Shown: positions 1 to 6,298 of the stretch, in pieces
Numbering within the stretch: the first letter of the stretch is position 1
Layout of the letters: the number at the start of each line of letters is the position of its first letter
The notes under the pieces: generated by a model
Told to the model about the DNA's origin: nothing
The model's input: only the letters and a program-made list of their open reading frames with translations
The model's database searches: none
Origin: Pseudomonadota bacterium
Lineage (GTDB): Bacteria > Pseudomonadota > Alphaproteobacteria > Rhizobiales > Hyphomicrobiaceae
DNA: 6,597 bases
Assembly: GCA_021813195.1 (NCBI GenBank)
Contig: JAKALI010000238.1
Location: forward strand, 1-6,597
Reading direction: 5' to 3'
Program-made: the position numbers and the translations under genes

Positions 1-576
1 AAAGAGCCCGATCTCGAGGAAGAGCGGCTCATCGCGTCATCGCAGGGTTTGAAAGTGACCATCGAGCGCCATGCCATGGGGGACACTGTTGGCCCGGTCA
101 CGCTCCAATCGCCAACAGGTGACACCAGCCAGCTCACCCTCGAACATGCCGGCGACGGCATCTGGCGCGCGACGGCCGACGTGAAGCTGCCAGGCCTCTA
201 CAAAGCGCGTATGGAGGGCCCCGATGGGCCATTGTCGGCGGTGGTCCATGCGGGCTCGGAGGACCCGCGAGAGATGAGCGACGTGACGGCGACCGAGACG
301 CTGCTCAAACCCATCTCCGAACCTTCCGGCGGCGGGGTCTTCTGGACAGGAGCAGCCAAGCGCGCCGCCACGGATTCCGCTCCCGAGGTGACGGTGCCCC
401 GCGTCAGCATGCTCGTGAATGCAAAAGTGTTTTCCGGTTCCGGATGGATGGCGTTGAAGGACCGGGAAGCTTTTCTGACCCGCGGGGTGCGGATCTACCC
501 CCTCTTTACCGGCTTTCTCGCGCTCATCGCACTCCTGGCGCTGGTCACTCTGGCCTGGTGGCGGGAGGGCCGCTGA
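1..576 (+). CDS. C-terminal part of a membrane-anchored protein (glutamine-amidotransferase-like / BatA-cluster type), 5' end outside window
   Basis: The frame is open from base 1 to the TGA at 574-576, so this is the last 191 residues of a longer protein; the internal TTG at 49 is not a convincing start. The visible part has a beta-rich segment (about residues 18-85, ending in the motif YKARMEGPDGPLSAVVHAG), then EDPREMSDVTATETLLKPI and a GGGVFW stretch. One hydrophobic helix follows at about residues 165-187, closed by WWREGR, so the tail is a single membrane anchor with a very short basic cytoplasmic end. This pattern resembles the end of the roughly 700-residue proteins annotated as glutamine amidotransferase or membrane protein, encoded beside MoxR ATPase, DUF58 and DUF4159 genes in alphaproteobacteria. 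The large domain would then face the periplasm. The family call is from memory of the pattern; the catalytic or VWA-like N-terminal domain cannot be seen here. Confidence 0.75.
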   Translation, partial: KEPDLEEERLIASSQGLKVTIERHAMGDTVGPVTLQSPTGDTSQLTLEHAGDGIWRATADVKLPGLYKARMEGPDGPLSAVVHAGSEDPREMSDVTATETLLKPISEPSGGGVFWTGAAKRAATDSAPEVTVPRVSMLVNAKVFSGSGWMALKDREAFLTRGVRIYPLFTGFLALIALLALVTLAWWREGR

Positions 577-709
577 ACCTGAGCGCCCGCTTGCGTGGAA
601 AGCCAGTATTTACCGCACCGCAATATCAACTGGTCAAACGCCCTAGGTAATGTTTAGTCTTGTGAATCTGTCGCATTGCCCCCACCATACCGACTCGGGG
701 GTTGACGCA

Positions 710-721
710 CCGCACATGCGG
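710..721. promoter_or_regulatory. Short palindrome upstream of phaZ, possible operator
   Basis: CCGCA-CA-TGCGG is a perfect inverted repeat with 5-base arms, ending 35 bases before the phaZ ATG and about 20 bases before its G-rich ribosome binding site (GGGGGG, 743-748). Genes of the polyhydroxyalkanoate cycle are often controlled by PhaR, which binds TGC/GCA-containing palindromes, but this site is not a clear match to that pattern. No convincing -35/-10 pair was seen in 577-756. In a G+C-rich sequence a repeat this short may be chance. Confidence 0.2.
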
Positions 722-756
722 CAGGCGCCAAGATCTGGGATCGGGGGGCTCATACC

Positions 757-2100
757 ATGCACTACTACGCCTACGAAATGGCTCATGCGATCGTCGGACC
801 ATTGCGATTCGGGGCCGAGGCGTTGCGCTTTAGTGTCGAAAGTCCGTTCAATCCCTTCTCCGTAACGCCGGTCAATCGCGCCATATCCGCGGCCTGCGAA
901 GTATTCGAGAATGTCACGCGGCGTTATGGCAAGCCATCCTTCGGCATTACGCACACGAGATCGCATGGCTTGACGGTGCCGATCACGGAAGAAATCATTG
1001 TCGCCAAACCGTTTTGCAACCTCATCCATTTCAAGCGGCACCTGCCCGAGACGGCACCTGCGACCGATCCAAAGGTTCTTATGGTTGCGCCGATGTCCGG
1101 CCACTACGCAACACTTTTGCGTGGGACAGTCGCCGCAATGCTGGAAGAGCACGACGTCTACATCACGGATTGGGCCGATGCGCGCGAAGTGCCAATGTTC
1201 GAGGGCCGCTTCGATCTTGATGATTTCATCGACTACCTGATCGAGTTCGTGCAAGTGCTCGGTCCCTCGACGCACGTCGTGGCCGTCTGTCAGCCCGCTG
1301 TTCCAGCTTTGGCGGCAACTGCCGTCATGGCATCGCGCGAAGATCCGTGTCAGCCTGCCTCGCTGACCATGATGGGTGGACCGATCGATACGCGCCGCAA
1401 TCCCACCGCTGTCAACGAACTGGCCCGCAAGCGATCGATCGAATGGTTTGAGAACAACGTCATTACATTCGTGCCGCTGCCGCACGCTGGCGCCATGCGG
1501 CGGGTGTATCCAGGCTTTATGCAATTGACTGGGTTCATGACGATGAACCTCGAACGGCACATGAATGCGCACGTCGATCTCTATAACAATCTCATCAAGG
1601 GCGACTGCGACAGCGTTAAGCAGCACCAGGAGTTCTATGAAGAATATCTTGCGGTGATGGACTTGACGGCAGAATTTTATCTCCAGACCGTCGAGACCGT
1701 CTTTCAGCGACATGCCCTGCCCGACGGCGTGATGATGCATCGCGGCGAGCGGGTCGATTGCTCGGCGATCCGCAATACGTCGATCATTACGATCGAAGGT
1801 GAGCGCGACGACATCTGCGGGCTGGGACAAACCGAAGCCGCCCACGCGCTGTGCATGAATGTGCCAGCTGAGGATCATTTCCACTACGTTCAGCCGGGCG
1901 TCGGTCACTACGGCGTTTTCAACGGCACGCGCTGGCGCACCGAAATCCAGCCCCGGTTGCGGCAGATGATCAGAGCTGCCGAGCGCAAGCGGACCAACGT
2001 GCGCGTTTTGGATGTGCGCGCGCGCGGCGCAGGCTGGGGTGTCGGCGCCGCTGTCTCAGGAGGTGGTTTCGTCAACCGCGCCTCCATGCCCGAATTCTGA
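757..2100 (+). CDS. phaZ: Intracellular polyhydroxybutyrate depolymerase PhaZ
   Basis: This 447-residue protein matches the intracellular PHB depolymerase family (TIGR01849 type). The family hydrolyses the amorphous polymer inside cytoplasmic granules to hydroxybutyrate oligomers and monomers. It has an alpha/beta-hydrolase layout. The nucleophile elbow is VVAVCQPA with Cys178, in place of the serine of a classical lipase box. The acid is probably Asp351 in IEGERDDICG, and the base is His384 in PGVGHYGVF. The Cys-Asp-His spacing fits the family's known catalytic triad. There is no signal peptide, as expected for a cytoplasmic enzyme. Other family-like segments are MSGHYATLLRGTV (113-125), VYITDWADAREVP (134-146) and MMGGPIDTRRNPT (205-217). 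The ATG at 757 follows a GGGGGG ribosome binding site (743-748). Residues from about 411 form an extra Arg/Gly-rich tail of roughly 35 residues that the core enzyme does not need. The gene has its own leader and is not tightly coupled to either neighbour. Confidence 0.95.
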   Translation: MHYYAYEMAHAIVGPLRFGAEALRFSVESPFNPFSVTPVNRAISAACEVFENVTRRYGKPSFGITHTRSHGLTVPITEEIIVAKPFCNLIHFKRHLPETAPATDPKVLMVAPMSGHYATLLRGTVAAMLEEHDVYITDWADAREVPMFEGRFDLDDFIDYLIEFVQVLGPSTHVVAVCQPAVPALAATAVMASREDPCQPASLTMMGGPIDTRRNPTAVNELARKRSIEWFENNVITFVPLPHAGAMRRVYPGFMQLTGFMTMNLERHMNAHVDLYNNLIKGDCDSVKQHQEFYEEYLAVMDLTAEFYLQTVETVFQRHALPDGVMMHRGERVDCSAIRNTSIITIEGERDDICGLGQTEAAHALCMNVPAEDHFHYVQPGVGHYGVFNGTRWRTEIQPRLRQMIRAAERKRTNVRVLDVRARGAGWGVGAAVSGGGFVNRASMPEF

Positions 2101-2160
2101 GCGCCGTTCCGGACTGGGACGGTTTCATGCCCGAGCGCGACTCGCAGTAGGTTCTGGCCA

Positions 2161-2185
2161 GCCCGCCAGCGCAGTGCTGGGGGGC
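2161..2185 (+). promoter_or_regulatory. Hairpin immediately 5' of a ribosome binding site (phaZ to phospholipase-like gene gap)
   Basis: GCCCGCCAGC (2161-2170) and GCTGGGGGGC (2176-2185) pair over 10 positions with one G-G mismatch around a 5-base loop, GCAGT. The next bases, AGGGGG (2186-2191), are the likely Shine-Dalgarno sequence for the ATG at 2200, with 8 bases between. The stem therefore takes up one G-tract and leaves the second free. It could protect the mRNA 3' end of phaZ, insulate the two genes, or tune translation of the downstream gene. No T-run follows, so it is not a standard intrinsic terminator. Confidence 0.35.
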
Positions 2186-2199
2186 AGGGGGCCGACGCG

Positions 2200-3864
2200 A
2201 TGTCACTGCTCTTTACAATCGTCTATGCCGCGCACGCCAACGGCACACATCACAAGCTCGCGCTCGACGCGTTGCGGCATCTGGAGGGGCCAAACAGCGA
2301 GGGTTGGCAGCGGCTATTTCTCAAATATGCGAGCGTTTATCTCGCAGGGTCGAAAGCGCCGGATACCGAATTCAAGGACTTTAACAATCATGTCCTGCAT
2401 GTGCGCGACGGTTATTGGGGCGGCGCGGCGGACAAAGCGGCCAATTGGTATCAGCACACGCTCGAGGCCCTGCGTGAGCGCGACTTTGAGCGCGCGGTCT
2501 ATGCCGCGGGCGTGCTGAGCCACTACATAACCGATCCCATCCATCCGTTCCACACGGCCCAGTCGGAGGCAGAGAACAACATCCACCGCGCTGTGGAGTG
2601 GAGCATCAACCGTTCCTATGACGCGCTCTATCGCGGGGCCCAAGCTCGCGCGAACCCGAAGCCGATCCCCGTTCTGGAGAGCCGCGATTGGCTCAAAGCC
2701 CTGGTATGCGCTGGCGCAGAGCATTCCAACGCCGATTACGAGAAACTGATCGCCCACTACGATATCCACAAGGGCGTCGTGGACCCGCCCGCCGGCCTCG
2801 ACGCGATTGCTCGACGCCTCGTTGCCGACCTTCTCCACTACGCCGCGCGCACGCATGGTGTGGTTTTAAGCCGTCTGTTCGCTGAGGCCGACGTTGCGCC
2901 GCCGGAGGTGGATCTCGCTTTGGATACTGTGCTCGCAGCGCTCCAGATCCCCCTCAAGTGGGTGATAAAGAAAATCGACGATGCAGCAACGCGCCGTCAG
3001 GTCGAAGCCATGTACGATGAATTGATGGCGCATGGGCGGGTTGAAAACAACTTGCCTGCAGACGACAAAATGGTGCGCGATCTTTTCGAACGTGAAGTCG
3101 CCGCGCCGCGCCGGCAGGCCGCCGAAGCCGCGCGCGCGCGGGCCGTTGCAGAAAGCGCCACGAGACCTGCCCGTCGCAATGCTCAGCGGCTCGCCAAACA
3201 TCCGCCGGACGCGCTTGCGGCTGCTCCGCTGCCGGGATCGGTCCTCCCGTCTGTCCCGCGCGCCGCAACAACCGCACCCCTTGCCGCAACGTCGGACGCG
3301 CCAGCACGCTCCGCGTCGGCGGAGATGCGACGCCCCGAGCCGGCTACGGCCGCGCACGATGACGCCCTCCCCGATGCGCCGACGTCTACGCCGGCAGCCG
3401 CACCGTTAAGGAGCCTGTCGCAGCTTGATCGCAAGCCACGCGTCTATCTCGCTGCAACCGATCCGGTGGAAGCTGCACCCTCGATTGGCCCCCGCATGGC
3501 CGAGCGTCTCGCTGCGGTAGGCATCCTCACCGTCGCCGACCTTCTGGCGACTAATGCTGAGGAATTGTCGCACGCACTGGCCGACCGCCGGATCACACCA
3601 CGCGTCATTTCGGACTGGCAGAACCAAGCCCGCCTCGTCCTGAGCGTGCCGGGTTTGCGCGGAACACATGCACAACTCCTCGTTGGTGCTGGACTGGGCA
3701 ATGCCAACGAACTCAGCGCCGCCGAGCCTCAATCCCTGGCCGCGCGCCTCCTCGCGTTTGCGGCCACGAACGAGGGGGCGCGTATCCTGCGGGACGGCGA
3801 TACACCTGACGTCGAAGCGATAAGTCGGTGGATCCGTCTCGCCAAAGATGCCCAGGCCGCATGA
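2200..3864 (+). CDS. Zinc-dependent phospholipase C / P1-nuclease-like domain fused to DUF4332 (tandem helix-hairpin-helix)
   Basis: The protein has 554 residues. Residues 1-225 carry the metal-site pattern of the zinc-dependent phospholipase C / S1-P1 nuclease fold: HH at 17-18, Asp55 (SKAPD), His64 or His67, then LSHYITDPIHPFHTA with His108, Asp112 and His118, and HRAVE with His129 and Glu133. The spacing matches the H-x3-D...H...H-x3-E ligand set of Bacillus cereus PLC, so a catalytic tri-metal site is likely. Residues 226-300 are helical and charged. Residues 300-410 are an Ala/Pro/Arg-rich, probably disordered linker. Residues 415-554 match DUF4332: a helix-hairpin-helix SIGPRMAERLAAVGI, then ISDWQNQARL, a second hairpin VPGLRGTHAQLLVGAGL, and a closing ISRWIRLAK. 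Such hairpins usually bind nucleic acid or proteins. The N-terminus (MSLLFTIVYAAHANG) is hydrophobic but lacks a basic n-region, so export is uncertain. Substrate is unknown: phospholipid, or nucleic acid given the hairpins. The start is supported by AGGGGG 8 bases upstream. Confidence 0.8.
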   Translation: MSLLFTIVYAAHANGTHHKLALDALRHLEGPNSEGWQRLFLKYASVYLAGSKAPDTEFKDFNNHVLHVRDGYWGGAADKAANWYQHTLEALRERDFERAVYAAGVLSHYITDPIHPFHTAQSEAENNIHRAVEWSINRSYDALYRGAQARANPKPIPVLESRDWLKALVCAGAEHSNADYEKLIAHYDIHKGVVDPPAGLDAIARRLVADLLHYAARTHGVVLSRLFAEADVAPPEVDLALDTVLAALQIPLKWVIKKIDDAATRRQVEAMYDELMAHGRVENNLPADDKMVRDLFEREVAAPRRQAAEAARARAVAESATRPARRNAQRLAKHPPDALAAAPLPGSVLPSVPRAATTAPLAATSDAPARSASAEMRRPEPATAAHDDALPDAPTSTPAAAPLRSLSQLDRKPRVYLAATDPVEAAPSIGPRMAERLAAVGILTVADLLATNAEELSHALADRRITPRVISDWQNQARLVLSVPGLRGTHAQLLVGAGLGNANELSAAEPQSLAARLLAFAATNEGARILRDGDTPDVEAISRWIRLAKDAQAA

Positions 3865-3998
3865 CGTCACTCCGCATCAACTTCTTCTGCTCACACATGC
3901 CGAACGCGGCTCTGCGGCAACACCTGACTGATCATAGCTGCTCCGGCAAGATTCCGCCGCACTGCCTCCCAAGTTTGCCGCTTTTGTCTTCGGCGTGT

Positions 3999-4140
3999 CC
4001 GGCGCGCAAGGAGAGCGCGCGCCGGTCGCTCGGCAGCGGGGGCCCCTCATCGACGGGGGTGACGCGGGGGCGCGTAGGGAGTGGGCAATGGGCGAGAGGC
4101 TTCCCCTCGCACCGCCTGTCGCCTTCCCTACGCGGCGCCG
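3999..4140. repeat. Cluster of inverted repeats, possible dispersed repeat element or structured RNA
   Basis: Three nested or neighbouring foldbacks are visible. First, CCGGCGCGC (3999-4007) pairs perfectly with GCGCGCCGG (4017-4025) across a 9-base loop. Second, CGCGTAGGGA (4071-4080) pairs perfectly with TCCCTACGCG (4125-4134). Third, inside the second loop, GCGAG (4092-4096) pairs with CTCGC (4106-4110), and two more G-C pairs follow if A4097 bulges. A GGGGCCCC palindrome (4039-4046) lies between them. This density of long foldbacks in a non-coding gap is typical of palindromic dispersed repeats in alphaproteobacteria, but a single copy cannot prove repetition. A small RNA is the alternative. 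Confidence 0.35.
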
Positions 4141-4206
4141 GTTGGCCTGTGCTATCGATGGTCGCTGCCGAATTGCTGCCCGATCGGCATGATTAAGGTT
4201 CATGCT

Positions 4207-4239
4207 GACTGAGTCGATGGTGGTCATCAGTCCGGACTG
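4207..4239. promoter_or_regulatory. Palindromic candidate operator upstream of the TetR gene
   Basis: CAGTCCGGACTG (4228-4239) is a 12-base perfect palindrome. GACT-G-AGTC (4207-4215) is a second, smaller one just upstream. The ACTG/CAGT core recurs in both, which is what would be expected of a binding site for a dimeric repressor. They lie 93-126 bases before the ATG of the TetR-family gene, a plausible operator position for autoregulation, though rather far upstream. No matching -35/-10 boxes were identified with confidence. Confidence 0.35.
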
Positions 4240-4332
4240 CTCGCCGGCAACACCACAACGAGACGTGAGCCATGTGCGGGACTTGCGCCAACTGGTTCGA
4301 GCCGCACCGCAATCCGGGAGGAACGTCGGGAT

Positions 4333-4935
4333 ATGACAGCGATGGACATCGTGCGGGATCGGGTCCTTGCGCATAGCTTTGGACGAGCCAGTGCTCACGG
4401 CTTATCGGCACTGTCCATGAGCGATTTGGCGCGGGATCTGGGACTTGCTCGTTCCTCATTACTCGCGCACTTTCCCGACAAGGACGCTCTCCAACTTGGC
4501 GTCATCGAAATGGCCGCCAGTCTGTTCGTGGCCGACGTCGTTGAGGCGAGCGCGGGTGTGCCAGCGGGCGAGCCACGGTTGCGGGAACTCGTCCAGCGCT
4601 GGCTAATGTGGTCACGTGCCCCTCGCCTCAAAGGGGGCTGCCCATTCGTCCACGCCAGTGCTGAGGGGGATGCCCTGCCGCAGCCGGTGCGCGATCAACT
4701 GGACGTGTTCCGCGCCCAATGGTCAGCAACGCTGCGCACAGCCATCGAAGATGCCAAAAGTGCCGGCGAATTGGCCTCCGACGTCGATGCCGAGCAAATG
4801 ATCTTCGAGTTGTACGGGCTCTACCTCAGCCATCACTTTTGGCACTGGTCGATGAAGGATCGCAGCGCTCTCGATCGGACCAAGCGCGCGTTTGAGCGGC
4901 TGCTGTCGGCCAGTAAGCAGCCGGTTGCGAATTAA
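4333..4935 (+). CDS. TetR/AcrR-family transcriptional regulator
   Basis: This 200-residue length is usual for TetR regulators. The N-terminal domain holds the helix-turn-helix at about residues 28-54: LSMSDLARDLGLARSSLLAHF followed by PDKDAL, the standard hinge into helix 4. The ligand-binding half contains GGCPFVHASAEGD (101-113), SAGELASDVDAEQMIFELYG (143-162) and an aromatic patch HHFWHW (167-172). These resemble the C-terminal domains of TetR proteins that sense small organic ligands; the actual ligand cannot be read from sequence. The ATG at 4333 is preceded by GGGAGGA (4316-4322). A second ATG at 4342 is too far from that site. The gene reads into a DUF302 gene 70 bases downstream and probably represses itself and its neighbours; a palindromic site lies upstream at 4207-4239. 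Confidence 0.9.
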   Translation: MTAMDIVRDRVLAHSFGRASAHGLSALSMSDLARDLGLARSSLLAHFPDKDALQLGVIEMAASLFVADVVEASAGVPAGEPRLRELVQRWLMWSRAPRLKGGCPFVHASAEGDALPQPVRDQLDVFRAQWSATLRTAIEDAKSAGELASDVDAEQMIFELYGLYLSHHFWHWSMKDRSALDRTKRAFERLLSASKQPVAN

Positions 4936-4938
4936 AGA

Positions 4939-4962
4939 GCAGCCGCTGCACCCCAGGGGCTG
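4939..4962 (+). promoter_or_regulatory. Adjacent palindromes between the TetR and DUF302 genes
   Basis: GCAGC-C-GCTGC (4939-4949) and CCCC-A-GGGG (4951-4959) sit side by side right after the TetR stop codon. An alternative fold pairs CAGCC (4940-4944) with GGCTG (4958-4962). They could be a second operator or a weak mRNA processing or attenuation structure. No T-run follows, so a terminator is unlikely, and transcription probably continues into the DUF302 gene. Confidence 0.2.
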
Positions 4963-5005
4963 ACGCGACAAACCCGACAGGCGCGATGGGCGGAGTTGTC
5001 TCTAC

Positions 5006-5395
5006 ATGACCTATTATCTGACCAAAATCGTACCAGGGACCTATGAGGAGGCGATCACAGCCGTGATTGCGGCCCTCAAGGATGAGGGCTTCGGCGTGCT
5101 CACGGAAATCGACGTTCAAGCCACGCTGAAGAAGAAACTCGACGTCGATGTGCCGCGCTACATGATCTTGGGTGCGTGCAATCCCCAATTGGCGCACAAA
5201 GCCCTTCAAGCCGAAAACAAAGTCGGCGTGCTGTTGCCGTGCAACGTCGTTGTTCAAGAACGAACCGATGGTTCAATCGAGGTGTCTGCGATGGACCCCG
5301 CTGCCGCCATGGAGGCGATCGGAAACCCTAAGTTGACCGAAATCGCCTATGACGTGCGCAGCCGTCTCAATCGCGTCTTGGCGAAGCTTCCATGA
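5006..5395 (+). CDS. DUF302 domain-containing protein
   Basis: The protein has 129 residues, nearly all of it one DUF302 domain (PF03625). Family landmarks are YEEAITAVIAALKDEGFGVL (13-32), TEIDVQATLKKKL (33-45), YMILGACNPQLAHKAL (52-67), GVLLPCNVVVQE (74-85) and the MDP segment (96-98). Cys58 in GACNP and Cys79 in LPCNV are at positions commonly conserved in the family. The biochemical role of DUF302 is not established; members are small dimeric-looking alpha/beta proteins often encoded near redox or stress genes. There is no signal peptide or membrane segment, so the protein is probably cytoplasmic. The ATG has CGGAG at 4991-4995, 10 bases upstream. Its TGA overlaps the ATG of the next gene (ATGA, 5392-5395), which indicates translational coupling and a shared transcript. 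Confidence 0.9.
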   Translation: MTYYLTKIVPGTYEEAITAVIAALKDEGFGVLTEIDVQATLKKKLDVDVPRYMILGACNPQLAHKALQAENKVGVLLPCNVVVQERTDGSIEVSAMDPAAAMEAIGNPKLTEIAYDVRSRLNRVLAKLP

Positions 5396-6171
5396 GGTGC
5401 CCCCTGGGGCTGACCAGCGTCGGGATCGTCAGCGCAATTGCGCTTCTGGCTGCGCTTGCCCCTACCCATGCCCGTGAAGTCCAGACACCCTGTGCGCCGG
5501 TCGTCCACGCAGGCCAGACGCATATCGTTTGTCGCTTCCATGCCGCGACCGATCACATTATGCTTCATCATCGGGGCACAGACGGCGCGATCTATCGCAC
5601 CTTCGAGCGCTTGGAAGCCAGCCTTTCCGCGTCCGGCCGCACGCTCGTCTTCGCTATGAATGCCGGCATGTATCACGCCGACCGATTGCCGGTCGGACTG
5701 CTCACGATCAACGGAAAGGAAATTGCCCCGCTCAACCGCTCAACGTGGGTTGGAAACTTCTATCTCAAACCTAACGGCGTCTTCTTTGTCCGTGCGGATG
5801 GAACGGCGGGCGTAATGGAGACGGAGCGCTTCCGCACAAGTGGTATTACACCCCGCCACGCAACGCAGTCGGGTCCCATGCTCGTCATCGACGGCGCCTT
5901 GCACCCACGCTTTCTTGTCGATGCGTCCTCGCGCAACATTCGCAACGGTGTTGGGGTGTCGGCCGATGGTCAACAGATCGTGTTCGCCATCAGCGCAGGT
6001 CCCGTCACATTCCATGAGTTCGGGACTCTGTTTCGCGACGTTCTCAAGACGCCGAACGCGCTCTATCTCGACGGCTCGATTTCGCGCCTGTTTGCGCGCG
6101 ACTTGAACCGCAACGACCCCGGCGAGGACATGGGACCGATCGTGGCTGTCAGCGTACCGACCGGCCCCTAG
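5392..6171 (+). CDS. Secreted phosphodiester glycosidase family protein (DUF2233 / NAGPA-like)
   Basis: The protein has 259 residues. An N-terminal signal peptide is clear: MR at the start, a hydrophobic core (about 8-23) and a likely cleavage after THA (residue 27), so the product is exported to the periplasm. The mature part matches the DUF2233/NAGPA fold (PF09992): LVFAMNAGMYHADRLPVGL (85-103), NFYLKPNGVFF (122-132), ATQSGPMLVIDGALHP (157-172), RNGVGVSADG (184-193), IVFAIS (196-201) and NALYLDGSIS (222-231). Known relatives remove N-acetylglucosamine from a phosphodiester (the mammalian uncovering enzyme), and bacterial members are thought to act on sugar phosphodiesters of the envelope; the substrate here is unknown. 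Cys34 and Cys47 could form a disulfide in the periplasm. Its start overlaps the DUF302 stop by four bases, which supports this ATG despite a weak ribosome binding site. The gene ends 52 bases from the convergent tRNA. Confidence 0.9.
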   Translation: MRCPLGLTSVGIVSAIALLAALAPTHAREVQTPCAPVVHAGQTHIVCRFHAATDHIMLHHRGTDGAIYRTFERLEASLSASGRTLVFAMNAGMYHADRLPVGLLTINGKEIAPLNRSTWVGNFYLKPNGVFFVRADGTAGVMETERFRTSGITPRHATQSGPMLVIDGALHPRFLVDASSRNIRNGVGVSADGQQIVFAISAGPVTFHEFGTLFRDVLKTPNALYLDGSISRLFARDLNRNDPGEDMGPIVAVSVPTGP

Positions 6172-6223
6172 CACAAAGTGCGCCGAACGTAGTTGCCGCG
6201 CAACGGGCCCAAATCGGATCGAC

Positions 6224-6298
<75 letters not shown>

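Larger units (their letters stand above)
3865..4332. other. 468-base intergenic region without a supported gene
   Basis: Open frames exist on both strands here, but they are biased in composition, overlap one another, resemble no family I know and have no good ribosome binding site. The stretch contains several inverted repeats at about 3999-4140 and a palindromic segment at 4207-4239 upstream of the TetR gene. It starts right after the stop of the phospholipase-like gene, and I see no intrinsic terminator with a T-run. Both the promoter of the TetR operon and the end of the upstream transcript must lie here if the two units are separate. Confidence 0.6.

Noticed and set aside
643..1908. Long 421-residue open frame on the - strand
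   Set aside because: It lies antisense to phaZ, whose catalytic motifs are unmistakable; the translation is His/Arg-rich and matches no family, as expected for an antisense shadow in G+C-rich DNA.
2314..2856. 180-residue - strand open frame
   Set aside because: It is antisense to the zinc-ligand region of the phospholipase-like gene and has no recognisable domain or ribosome binding site.
3828..4196. 122-residue + strand open frame overlapping the end of the fusion gene
   Set aside because: It overlaps a well supported gene in another frame, has no ribosome binding site and has low-complexity Ser/Arg/Gly content; it is better explained as non-coding DNA.
3877..4398. 173-residue - strand open frame across the intergenic gap
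   Set aside because: It runs over the inverted-repeat block and into the TetR gene, is dominated by Arg/Ser/Pro/Ala, and several other frames are open over the same bases, so openness carries no weight here.
4951..5413. Near-repeat of CCCC..GGGGCTGAC at 4951-4964 and 5400-5413
   Set aside because: The similarity is short and G/C-only in its core; the second copy lies in the signal-peptide coding region, so chance is the simpler explanation.
6192..6204. GTTGC-CGC-GCAAC as a terminator between the glycosidase gene and tRNA-Thr
   Set aside because: The stem is only 5 pairs with a 3-base loop and no T-run follows on either strand.
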